A DNA stretch of 64,000 bases from NCBI RefSeq assembly GCF_900188385.1, contig NZ_FZOI01000002.1, forward strand, positions 186,001 through 250,000. Reading direction: 5' to 3'. Origin of the DNA: Azospirillum sp. RU38E (GTDB lineage Bacteria > Pseudomonadota > Alphaproteobacteria > Azospirillales > Azospirillaceae). Below the pieces are notes generated by a model. The model ran no database searches and was not told the DNA's origin. It saw nothing but the letters and a program-made list of their open reading frames with translations. The translations under genes and the position numbers were made by a program. The first letter of the stretch is position 1, and the number at the start of each line of letters is the position of its first letter. Positions 53,600 to 61,362 of the stretch are shown here, piece by piece.

Positions 53600-55063
53600 A
53601 TGACCAGCCAGATCCGCCCGCCGCAAGTTTCCCGTCGCGCCTTGGTAGGGGGCATGATCGCCGCCCCGCTGATCGTTGCTGCCAAGGGCTGGGCCGCTGG
53701 TCCCGCGCATGTCGACGTGATTGTGGTCGGGGCGGGGCTGGCCGGCCTCAACGCCGCGTCCATCCTGGAAGGGCAGGGGCTCAATGTTCAGGTGCTGGAA
53801 GCATCGGATCGCGTGGGCGGCCGTCTGCGCACCGGCCGTGCCGAGGGATATCAGGCAGAACTGGGCGCCAGCGAGGTGGGCGCGCTGTATGGGCGCGTGC
53901 GCGATGCCTGTCAGCGCCTGAATGTCGGCCTGACCACCAAGGGTGGCAAGCCGACCGATTTCCTGATCCATGTCGATGGCGCCTCCGTTCTGCCGGCCGA
54001 CTGGGCCAAGGCCTCCAACAACATGACCGTCGGCGCAGAGCGGGAGATTCTGCCCTATGTGTTGCAGAACAAGCTGTTGTTCCAGTGGCTGCCCTTCAAG
54101 CAGACCAATGCCTGGCTGGAAGCAGCCAACATGGTCTATGACGTCTCAGCGGCGGAATTCCTGCGGTCCAAGGGCGTGTCGGAAGCGGCCATCCGGCTGG
54201 CCGATATCGACCTGAATGGCTCCAGCCTGGAAAGTGTTTCCACCCTGTCGATCTTCCGTGACATGGCGCGGGCGCAGGTGGAAGGCTATGTCGATCCGAA
54301 CAAGCCGCAATATGGCGTCAATAATATGGAGCGCAGCTATATTGTCGGCGGCTCTGATGTGCTGCCCAAGGCCATGGCGGCGGCGCTGAAAAACCCGGTG
54401 CGGCTGAATAATCCGGTGGTCGCGGTGGATCAGACGGCCGACAAGGTGCAGGTGAAGCTGGCCAATGGCGAGGTGTTGACCAGCCGCTTTCTGGTGATGG
54501 CGGCGCCCTTCAGCGCGCTGCGTCGTATCCGCTTCACCCCCGGCTTGCCGGAAGCCACGGCCAATGCCGTGGCGGGTGCGCGCTATTCCGCCACCACCCA
54601 GTTCCATTACCGGATCACCAAACCCTATTGGGAGAAGGACGGGCTGCCGCCCTCGCTCTGGACCGATCTGGCATTTGAACGCGCCTTCGCGCTCAAAGGG
54701 GCGGAGACGGGCGAGATTGATACGCTGATCGTCTGGGTGAATGGTGACGGCGCCACCCGCTGGGATGACCGCGATGTCTCCCAGCAGGCCGATCTGGTGA
54801 TGGCCGAGCTGGTCAAGGTACGCCCAGCTATTGCCGGCGCCCTGGACTATAAGCTCGGCTATAGCTGGGGGCGCAACCCGTTCGTGGGCGGCAATAAACA
54901 TTTCTATGCACCCGGTCAGGTCAAGCGCTTTGCCGCCGATATGGGCAAGCCGGCCGGCCGCATCCATTTCGCTGGCGAACATCTGCGCCGCCTGGAACAC
55001 GGCATGGAATCGGCCATGGAGACGGGGGAGGCCGCAGCCATGGAAATTCTGGAAAAGGTTTAA
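53600..55063 (+). CDS. Tat-exported flavin amine oxidase family protein
   Basis: The 487-residue protein has a twin-arginine signal (SRRALVGGMIAAPLIVAAKG, ending GWAAG). The monoamine-oxidase fold follows: DVIVVGAGLAGLNAASILEG, EASDRVGGRLRTGRAEGYQA, and the C-terminal FAD contact GRIHFAGEHLRRLEHGMESA. Family members oxidise amines, or act as desaturases and alcohol oxidases. Here the predicted location is the periplasm, which is unusual for amine oxidases that use O2 in the cytoplasm. ATG 53600 gives the best Tat signal; the open frame extends upstream to 53537. A hairpin terminator follows the gene. Confidence 0.88.
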   Translation: MTSQIRPPQVSRRALVGGMIAAPLIVAAKGWAAGPAHVDVIVVGAGLAGLNAASILEGQGLNVQVLEASDRVGGRLRTGRAEGYQAELGASEVGALYGRVRDACQRLNVGLTTKGGKPTDFLIHVDGASVLPADWAKASNNMTVGAEREILPYVLQNKLLFQWLPFKQTNAWLEAANMVYDVSAAEFLRSKGVSEAAIRLADIDLNGSSLESVSTLSIFRDMARAQVEGYVDPNKPQYGVNNMERSYIVGGSDVLPKAMAAALKNPVRLNNPVVAVDQTADKVQVKLANGEVLTSRFLVMAAPFSALRRIRFTPGLPEATANAVAGARYSATTQFHYRITKPYWEKDGLPPSLWTDLAFERAFALKGAETGEIDTLIVWVNGDGATRWDDRDVSQQADLVMAELVKVRPAIAGALDYKLGYSWGRNPFVGGNKHFYAPGQVKRFAADMGKPAGRIHFAGEHLRRLEHGMESAMETGEAAAMEILEKV

Positions 55064-55091
55064 GCTTTTCAACAGGAAAGTAGGCGCGGTG

Positions 55092-55128
55092 GGGGCTGAA
55101 TATGGCGAATATTCAGCCCCTTCTTTGC
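55092..55128 (+). terminator. Hairpin terminator after the amine oxidase-like gene
   Basis: GGGGCTGAATAT (55092-55103) and ATATTCAGCCCC (55109-55120) form a perfect 12-bp stem with a 5-base loop followed by TTCTTTG. It may attenuate rather than fully stop read-through to the cytochrome gene. Confidence 0.65.
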
Positions 55129-55196
55129 ATATAAAAACCAGAACAGCATAAGCGGCCCCTTTGATCAGGATGGCCGCCGCAGGATGAGAGGACAGG

Positions 55197-56420
55197 ATGA
55201 GCGGGCAGAAAAATGCCGGGATGCGCGACATCGCGCTGGATTACGCCTTGCCCTTGCTGGTGCTGGCACAGGATGTGCTGACCACCCTGATGCCACGTGC
55301 CGACAAGCTGGGGCCAATGCGCGAACAGTTGCGCGGCTGGCATTATCTGGTGGGAACCCTGCTGCTGGTGCTGGCCGCTGTCCGGCTCTGGCGCTGGTTC
55401 CGGGGCCAGGCACCGCAACCGGTACCGGCTCTGCCGCCGCGTGCCCGGACCTGGGCCATGGGGCTGGTGCTGGCAACCTATACCCTGTTCTTCATCACGC
55501 CGCTTTTTGGTTATCTGGTGGCCTGGAGCCACGATATGCCGGTGCATTACGGTCCGCTGCCAGCATTGCCGGCGCTGATCGGGGAAAACCGGAATGTCTG
55601 GGTCTTTACCGGCTATTTCCATTCCGGCATCAGCACCAGCCTGCTGGTGCTGAAACTGGGTGTGCTGATTTCTGCCGTCTATTTCCTGTTTCGGCATGGC
55701 AAGGGGCTGTTTGCCGCCTTCCCGCGCGGTTTCGGGCTTTATGTGCTGCTCAGCTTCTCCGTCTCGCTGTTCGCGCTCTCCACCTTCAAATCCTATGATC
55801 GCGGCCCCTATGTGGTCGCCATCTTCCTGGCGATCTGCGCGGTGATTTGGGGGCTGGCGCGTCTGGTCCGGCGCGGCAAGGCGGGCAGCAGCGGGGAAGG
55901 GGCGCCCAAGGGGGCGGTCTTTGCCGGCATCGGGGCGCTGGCGCTGATCGGGCTTGGCCTTTACGGCCCCTATGCCCTGTTCCGGGTTTCCCCCTTCCCC
56001 AAGGGGGAAATGGTGCAGGCGGAAGCCCATATCACCTCGCATGAAACGCCGCTGGTGGTGGAGCCATTGCCGCCTGAGACGGATTTCGAACGGCAGGTGC
56101 GGGCGGAGACCTTCAAATGGTGCGTGTTCTGCCACACCTTCAACAAGGGCGGCGGGCATCTGGTCGGCCCCAATCTTTATGCCATCATGGGCCAGCGCAT
56201 GGCCTCTGTCCCCAACTTCCCCTATAGCGAGAGCCTGGCGGCCCGTGGCAAGGCGGGGGAGGTCTGGACCGATGCTGCCCTGGCCGAATTCCTGGCCAAT
56301 CCGGACGCCTTTGCGCCGGGGACGGGCATGATCATCTCCTCTGGCAATATCACCGATCCGGCCCGCCAGCAGGCCATCATCACCATCCTGAAGCGGGAAA
56401 CCGGCTCCGCGGCACCGTAA
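55197..56420 (+). CDS. Membrane cytochrome b561-like domain fused to cytochrome c domain
   Basis: The 407-residue protein has about six membrane helices (residues about 10-300), followed by a cytochrome c domain. In the membrane part, histidines occur in GWHYLVGTLLLV (His49), MPVHYGPLPAL and GYFHSGISTSLLV, plus RHGKG after the next helix. These fit a b561-like heme core, but the first helix (IALDYALPLLVLAQDVLTTL) has no His. The c-type heme site is CVFCH (Cys309, Cys312, His313), with Met378 in GTGMII as likely sixth ligand. It would pass electrons between the periplasm and the membrane pool. It lies between two Tat-exported enzyme genes and may serve the amine oxidase-like protein. Confidence 0.85.
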   Translation: MSGQKNAGMRDIALDYALPLLVLAQDVLTTLMPRADKLGPMREQLRGWHYLVGTLLLVLAAVRLWRWFRGQAPQPVPALPPRARTWAMGLVLATYTLFFITPLFGYLVAWSHDMPVHYGPLPALPALIGENRNVWVFTGYFHSGISTSLLVLKLGVLISAVYFLFRHGKGLFAAFPRGFGLYVLLSFSVSLFALSTFKSYDRGPYVVAIFLAICAVIWGLARLVRRGKAGSSGEGAPKGAVFAGIGALALIGLGLYGPYALFRVSPFPKGEMVQAEAHITSHETPLVVEPLPPETDFERQVRAETFKWCVFCHTFNKGGGHLVGPNLYAIMGQRMASVPNFPYSESLAARGKAGEVWTDAALAEFLANPDAFAPGTGMIISSGNITDPARQQAIITILKRETGSAAP

Positions 56421-56444
56421 GCCGGGGCGGAAGGGGAAATCGAG

Positions 56445-57335
56445 ATGACAGAGAGCGTTTTTGATCGTCGTTCGCTGCTGGCGGGGATGGCCGCTATTTC
56501 CCTGCTGGGGGTGATACCGGCCGTCGGACAATCTGCGGATTCTGAGCTGCTTTCCGTGAAGACGGCGGCCGGTCGCGCCGTGGCGGTCCATCGCTGGTCT
56601 GCCGCTGGCCTTTCGCCGCGCGGGCGCATCCTGTTTTCCCACGGCGCCCTGTCGGCGCCATGGAAATATTTGTCGTTGATCAATGCCTGGACCCAGGCGG
56701 GTTATGAGGTGCTGGCACCGCTGCATGTGGATTCGACCGACCACCCCGACCGTGCCGCTTTCCAGGGCATGGCGAGCTGGCCGGCGCGTATTGAGGATGT
56801 GCGCGCCGTGGCCGACCATATAGGCGGCCCCTATATCGCCGCCGGCCATTCCTATGGGGCACTGGTGGCGCTTTGCCTGGGCGGGGCCGGGCCAAAGGTG
56901 CCGGAAACGGTAAAGACGCCGCTGCGTGATCCCCGCGCCACGGCTGTGGTCGCCTTTTCCCCGCCCGGTGGTGGCATGGGGCTGGTCAATCAAGGGGATT
57001 ATGCCGGGCTGGCTGTGCCGGCCCTGATCCAGACTGGTGACCGTGACGTTCCGCCTGGCGGCAATGCCGACTGGCGCAGCCATCTGCTGGCCTATGATGA
57101 CGCGGCAGCCGGGGGCAACCGCTATGCCCTGGTGCTGGCCGGGGTCGATCATTATTTCGGCGGCGGCATCTGCCGGCCAGAACTGCCGGGGCCGAAGCAG
57201 GAAGCGGCCCTGTCCATCGCCGCTTCCCTGTCCATCCTGTTCATGCGGGCCCATGGCGGGGGGGATCAGGGCGCGTTGCAGGTGCTGCGCAGCCGGCTGG
57301 CAACAGATGGGCCGGCGATCCTGACCCTGAAGTAA
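56445..57335 (+). CDS. Exported alpha/beta hydrolase (dienelactone hydrolase-like)
   Basis: The 296-residue protein has a twin-arginine-like signal (FDRRSLLAGMAAISLLGVIP, then AVGQSADS). The alpha/beta hydrolase domain contains RILFSHGALSAPWKYLSLIN (oxyanion loop), the nucleophile elbow AGHSYGALVAL (Ser about residue 131) and a late His in GVDHYFGG. Length and sequence resemble the predicted dienelactone hydrolase group. It starts 24 bases after the cytochrome gene with AAGGGGAAA before the ATG, so the two are cotranscribed. Confidence 0.85.
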   Translation: MTESVFDRRSLLAGMAAISLLGVIPAVGQSADSELLSVKTAAGRAVAVHRWSAAGLSPRGRILFSHGALSAPWKYLSLINAWTQAGYEVLAPLHVDSTDHPDRAAFQGMASWPARIEDVRAVADHIGGPYIAAGHSYGALVALCLGGAGPKVPETVKTPLRDPRATAVVAFSPPGGGMGLVNQGDYAGLAVPALIQTGDRDVPPGGNADWRSHLLAYDDAAAGGNRYALVLAGVDHYFGGGICRPELPGPKQEAALSIAASLSILFMRAHGGGDQGALQVLRSRLATDGPAILTLK

Positions 57336-57346
57336 GCCTGTCTGAC

Positions 57347-57361
57347 ATCCATCAGGTGGAC
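57347..57361. promoter_or_regulatory. 15-bp palindrome, copy c (candidate IclR operator)
   Basis: ATCCATCAGGTGGAC fits RTCCRY-N3-GTGGAY. It lies 12 bases after the hydrolase stop and 135 bases before the DUF1838 gene, in its promoter region. Confidence 0.5.
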
Positions 57362-57495
57362 GTCGGCACGCGGCCTTGTTTCGCGTTTGATGCGTTGGGT
57401 AAAAGATTTAGCAGCATTGGAACAGGGGCGGTCGCCAGTGCAAGGCGGGCGCCTCCCAAATCTAATCAGCACTTCAGAACAGGGAAACAGATCAG

Positions 57496-58509
57496 ATGTC
57501 CGGACCGGAACTGACGAGACGGGAAAGTTTTGGCCTTGCGGCGCTGGCTGTTGCAGCGGGGGCAGCCGCCACCCTGCCGGGCATGGCCCGCGCAGCCGCC
57601 CCGTCCTTCGTCACCAAGATTGATTTCAAAGATCCGAAATGGAACCGGGACACCTTTGCCCGGCTGGACATGGATCTGGATCCGACCAAGCAGAAGATCG
57701 GCTGGTTCCGGGGTAATGTCTATGGCGTGCGGGATAATGAACCGGTGCGCCCCCTGTTCGTGCTGGATGGTTTCAGCTTCGTGCGTTCCAAGCAGCTGGA
57801 AGATGGCAGCTGGCGCCGGATGCTGCGGGAGATCGGCTTCTACCGCGACATCAAGACCGGCGAGATCATGAAGACTTGGCACAACCCGTACACCAACGAG
57901 GATGTGAAGGTTGTGCCCATCGCCAATGATCCGTTCAACTTCACCATCGGTGAATTCCAGCCGGAACCGCCGTCCTATGGTGGGTTGAACAAGGAAAAGC
58001 CGCCAAAGCGCCCCTTCCTGCTGGATTGGCGTGAAGGGCCGGATGACACCATCATCCTGACCACTGATATCCACCTGTTCTATCCCTCGGCCCTGCAGCC
58101 GGATAAATGGCCGCGGGAGTCCGCCGGCTCCTTCAACCGCGTCTCGGAAATGTTCACCTATGTGGTGAAGCGCAAGGATGTGGAGAATGCGGCCCTGACC
58201 CATGTGCCCTGTGTCGGTTCCTGGTCGCGCATCACCCCCTGGCTGCCCTGGATGCTGATGGGGCAGGCCCCCGGCCATATCAGCTATTTCTGTTCCTTCG
58301 GTGCCTATGACAGCATCGACAAGATCCCCGCCGATCTGGCCGCCGCTGCCCGTGCCATGGACCCGAAATGGCTGGCCGCACCGGACAGTGATTACGGTCC
58401 CTCCCTCTCCAGCCTGGAGAATTTTGCCCGCGAACAGAAGCCGGCAGCGGTGCCGGCGGGGTGGACCCCGCCGCAGCCCCCGCCGCCGCGCAGCTTGCCG
58501 GGCAAGTAA
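57496..58509 (+). CDS. Tat-exported DUF1838 family protein
   Basis: The 337-residue protein carries a twin-arginine signal (TRRESFGLAALAVAAGAAAT, cleavage near ARA-AAPS). The DUF1838 domain follows: TWHNPYTNEDVKVVPIANDP, RVSEMFTYVVKRKDVENAAL and HVPCVGSWSRITPWLPWMLM. The family has no known activity; it is often seen beside oxidoreductases and transporters of catabolic clusters. The C-terminus is proline-rich (PPQPPPPRSLPGK). The gene has its own candidate operator upstream and a terminator downstream. Confidence 0.88.
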   Translation: MSGPELTRRESFGLAALAVAAGAAATLPGMARAAAPSFVTKIDFKDPKWNRDTFARLDMDLDPTKQKIGWFRGNVYGVRDNEPVRPLFVLDGFSFVRSKQLEDGSWRRMLREIGFYRDIKTGEIMKTWHNPYTNEDVKVVPIANDPFNFTIGEFQPEPPSYGGLNKEKPPKRPFLLDWREGPDDTIILTTDIHLFYPSALQPDKWPRESAGSFNRVSEMFTYVVKRKDVENAALTHVPCVGSWSRITPWLPWMLMGQAPGHISYFCSFGAYDSIDKIPADLAAAARAMDPKWLAAPDSDYGPSLSSLENFAREQKPAAVPAGWTPPQPPPPRSLPGK

Positions 58510-58528
58510 GATTTCCTCCTGAAAACTT

Positions 58529-58564
58529 CGCCATGGCGTCACCAACGCCATGGCGATTTCTTTT
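58529..58564 (+). terminator. Rho-independent terminator after the DUF1838 gene
   Basis: Arms CGCCATGGCGT (58529-58539) and ACGCCATGGCG (58545-58555) form an 11-bp stem followed by ATTTCTTTT. Confidence 0.75.
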
Positions 58565-58591
58565 GTACCCATCTGGAAAGGGGTCCGCGCG

Positions 58592-59944
58592 ATGACCAGT
58601 GCGGTGTCCGAGATTGTGCCGCCACCCGCCACCGGCCGACTGGGGCTGGCGGCACAGGCTGGCTATGGTGTGGGGCAGGTGGCGGGGCAGGTGTTCCGCG
58701 ATGTGCCGTCGCTGCTGCTGCTGTTCTTCATGACCACCGTGCTAGGCATTGAACCGGCCCTGGCCGGGGCGGCAATCTTTGTGCCCAAGCTGGTGTTGGG
58801 TGTGGGCTGCGATATGGCGGTCGGCATCCTGTCCGACCGCTGGAAACACCGGTTTGCCCGGCGCTGGTGGCTGCTGGTGGGGGCGGCCGGCGCGCCGTTG
58901 GCCATCATTCTGCTGTTCCATGTGCCGGCCTTGCCGATGCTGGGCAAGGCCGCCTATGTCACCGCCGCTTTCAGCCTTTATATGGCGGTGTTTGCCAGCT
59001 TCTCCGTGCCCTATCTGGCCATTGCCGGCGAATTATCCTCCGATACGCATCAGCGCACCGTATTGATGGCCTGGCGGCTGGTCTTCACGGCCATTGGCGT
59101 GCTGGTGGGTGGTTCGGTGGCCCCCTATATCGTGCAGAGCAGTGGTGGCGGGCAGGGCGCTTATGAGGAGATGGCCCGCTTCCTGGCGCTGGTCTGCCCG
59201 CTGGCTTTGGGGGTGGCCTTCTTCGGGGCGGCCCGAGCCGCCCGTCAGGCCGGTGTGGCCCCGGCGGTGGCATCGGATGGGAAGCGGCTGAGCTTTGGGG
59301 AGGCGCTGCAGGTGCTGGCGGCCCCCCGCTTTTCGGTTCTGCTGGGCTCCAACCTGTTGCAACTGGCCGGCTCCGGCATGGCTTATGCTTCCATGCTGTA
59401 TTTCCTCACCTACAATATGGCCCGTACCGATGCCTTCCAGCTGATCGGCGGGCTGGTGGCGATTGCCTGCACTGCCATTGTTGTGGCCCAGCCAGTCTGG
59501 GTGACGCTGGCCAAGCGGGTGGGCAAGAAGCCGGTTTATCTGCTGTCCGCCATCGGCTATGGCGCCACCTACATGGTCTGGGCCTTCTGCGCCGATGCCG
59601 GCACGGTGGCGGCCTATGTGCTGTGCTTCATCGCCGCGACCTTCAATTCCGGCTGGGCTTTGCTCAGCTTCTCCATGATGTCGGACATTGCCGGCGACGA
59701 TCAGAAACATGCCGGGCTCTATTCCGGCGCCTGGATCGCGGTGGACAAGATCGGCTTTGGCCTTGGCGGCACCTTGCTGGTGGGGCTGCTGCTTTCCGGT
59801 TTCGGGTTTGATTCCGCCCGTGCCGTGATGGGCCAGGCCCAGACCGATCTGGCCATCACCGGGGTGATGCTGGCCTTCGGCGTGGTGCCGGCCCTGTTGA
59901 ACCTGACGGCGGCGGCAATTTTCTGGCGCTTTGGCCGCACCTGA
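58592..59944 (+). CDS. MFS transporter, GPH (glycoside-pentoside-hexuronide/cation symporter)-like
   Basis: The 450-residue membrane protein has about 12 hydrophobic segments and the MelB/GPH order: an N-terminal VFRDVPSLLLLFFMTTVLGI, the GILSDRWKHRFARRWW loop, and YLAIAGELSSDTHQRTVLMA. A second-half repeat contains FSMMSDIAGDDQKHAGLYSG, typical of GPH symporters. ATG 58592 follows AAAGGGG; an in-frame ATG at 58550 lies in the terminator. It is the first of three consecutive MFS genes and is not closely similar to the other two. Confidence 0.9.
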   Translation: MTSAVSEIVPPPATGRLGLAAQAGYGVGQVAGQVFRDVPSLLLLFFMTTVLGIEPALAGAAIFVPKLVLGVGCDMAVGILSDRWKHRFARRWWLLVGAAGAPLAIILLFHVPALPMLGKAAYVTAAFSLYMAVFASFSVPYLAIAGELSSDTHQRTVLMAWRLVFTAIGVLVGGSVAPYIVQSSGGGQGAYEEMARFLALVCPLALGVAFFGAARAARQAGVAPAVASDGKRLSFGEALQVLAAPRFSVLLGSNLLQLAGSGMAYASMLYFLTYNMARTDAFQLIGGLVAIACTAIVVAQPVWVTLAKRVGKKPVYLLSAIGYGATYMVWAFCADAGTVAAYVLCFIAATFNSGWALLSFSMMSDIAGDDQKHAGLYSGAWIAVDKIGFGLGGTLLVGLLLSGFGFDSARAVMGQAQTDLAITGVMLAFGVVPALLNLTAAAIFWRFGRT

Positions 59945-60053
59945 ATGGGAAGATCAAGGTCCGGGACGCGGTAACCCCTTCTTGGACCTTATTGTTTTTG
60001 CGGTGCAGCAATTTCCAGATAACATATTGATAAAGAGAATCTTGGGGACAGAG

Positions 60054-61268
60054 ATGGCGGCCTTTGGGGAATTTCAGCGCGGCTGGAAACTGGTGCTGGC
60101 GGCGGCAACCGGGGTGGGGCTGGGCATCACCGGCCTGACCTTCTATACGCTGGGCATTTTCATGGGGCCGCTGGGGCAGGAATTCGGCTGGTCCCGCACA
60201 GCCCTGTCGGGCGCCACGCTGCTGACCACGGCCACCACCATGTTTCTGGGGCCGCTGGTGGGCCGCCTCTCCGACCGGTTCGGCGGCCGCAAGGTGGGGT
60301 TGGTATCGCTGAGCGGGCTGGCGCTGGGATTGGCGGGGATGAGCCTGATCGGCCCCAATCTGCTCAGCTTCTATCTGGCCTTCGGTCTGGCCATGGTGCT
60401 GGGGGCGGGCACCCTGCCGGTGGTCTGGACGCGTGCCATCAATGCCGGTTTTGACAAGGCGCGCGGGCTGGCCCTGGGGCTGACGCTGACCGGCACCGGC
60501 GTCTGCGCCATTCTGGCCCCGCCCTTCACCCAATGGCTGATCGCCGATCATGGCTGGCGGACCGCCTATATCGGGCAGGGTGTGCTCGTGGCTGCCTTGG
60601 GCCTGCCCACGGTCTGGCTGTTGTTCCGGGATGGCGGGGCGGGGCCGCGACAGCAGCGGGACAGCGCCGCCTTGCCCGGCCTTACGATGGCGGCATCACT
60701 GCGCACCCGCCAGTTCTGGATGCTGGGTCTGGGCTTCCTGCTGGTTTCCTTCGCGGTTGCCGCCCTGATCGTGCATCTGGTCTCCATCCTGGCCGGCGGT
60801 GGGATGGACCGGGCGCAGGCAGTCTGGATCGCCAGCCTGCTTGGCTTTGCCATCATTGTTGGCCGGCTTGGTGTGGGCTTTCTGGTGGACCGGCTGCACG
60901 CCCCCTATGTGGCGTTCGGTTCCTTTATTGTCGCCGCGATTGCCTGCGGTCTGCTGACGTTGGCAGGCGCGCCTGTGGCCCTGTCCATCCTGGCGGTGGT
61001 GATGATCGGGCTGGCCGCCGGGGCAGAGGTGGATCTGGTGGCCTATCTGGCCAGCCGTTACTTCGGGCTGAAAAATTACGGCCAGATTTACGGCTGGCAA
61101 CTGGCTTTCTTCGCCCTGGGGGCCGGGCTGGGACCGATCACACTGGGCAAGCTGTATGACATGACGGGCGGATATCAGGCCGGCCTGATGGCCTGTATCA
61201 CCGGTCTCGTCGTCGGTGGTGCGCTGGTTGCCAGCTTGGGGCGCTTCCCGACGCGGTTTCAGGAGTAA
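60054..61268 (+). CDS. MFS transporter (monocarboxylate-type, first of a related pair)
   Basis: The 404-residue protein has about 12 membrane segments, beginning GWKLVLAAATGVGLGITGLT. The MFS motif A is VGRLSDRFGGRKVGLVSL. It has a GTLPVVWTRAINAGFDKARG block also found, slightly changed, in the next gene. Such transporters carry organic acids or aromatic acids. ATG 60054 follows TGGGGACAGAG; the upstream frame has no homology. Its stop is 94 bases before the next MFS gene. Confidence 0.9.
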   Translation: MAAFGEFQRGWKLVLAAATGVGLGITGLTFYTLGIFMGPLGQEFGWSRTALSGATLLTTATTMFLGPLVGRLSDRFGGRKVGLVSLSGLALGLAGMSLIGPNLLSFYLAFGLAMVLGAGTLPVVWTRAINAGFDKARGLALGLTLTGTGVCAILAPPFTQWLIADHGWRTAYIGQGVLVAALGLPTVWLLFRDGGAGPRQQRDSAALPGLTMAASLRTRQFWMLGLGFLLVSFAVAALIVHLVSILAGGGMDRAQAVWIASLLGFAIIVGRLGVGFLVDRLHAPYVAFGSFIVAAIACGLLTLAGAPVALSILAVVMIGLAAGAEVDLVAYLASRYFGLKNYGQIYGWQLAFFALGAGLGPITLGKLYDMTGGYQAGLMACITGLVVGGALVASLGRFPTRFQE

Positions 61269-61270
61269 TT

Positions 61271-61285
61271 GTCCGCCAGGTGGAC
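61271..61285. promoter_or_regulatory. 15-bp palindrome, copy b (candidate IclR operator)
   Basis: GTCCGCCAGGTGGAC fits RTCCRY-N3-GTGGAY. It lies 2 bases after one MFS stop and 78 bases upstream of the third MFS gene. Confidence 0.55.
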
Positions 61286-61362
61286 AGGCTCACACTCTCT
61301 TTGCCGCATAGCAGCATGGCCCGGCCCTAACATATCTGCAAAAGCAGAACAGGGAACGGGTG

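Noticed and set aside
55113-57254. 713-residue open frame on the minus strand
   Set aside because: It lies fully opposite the cytochrome fusion and hydrolase genes, has a composition typical of antisense frames in GC-rich DNA and shows no domain.
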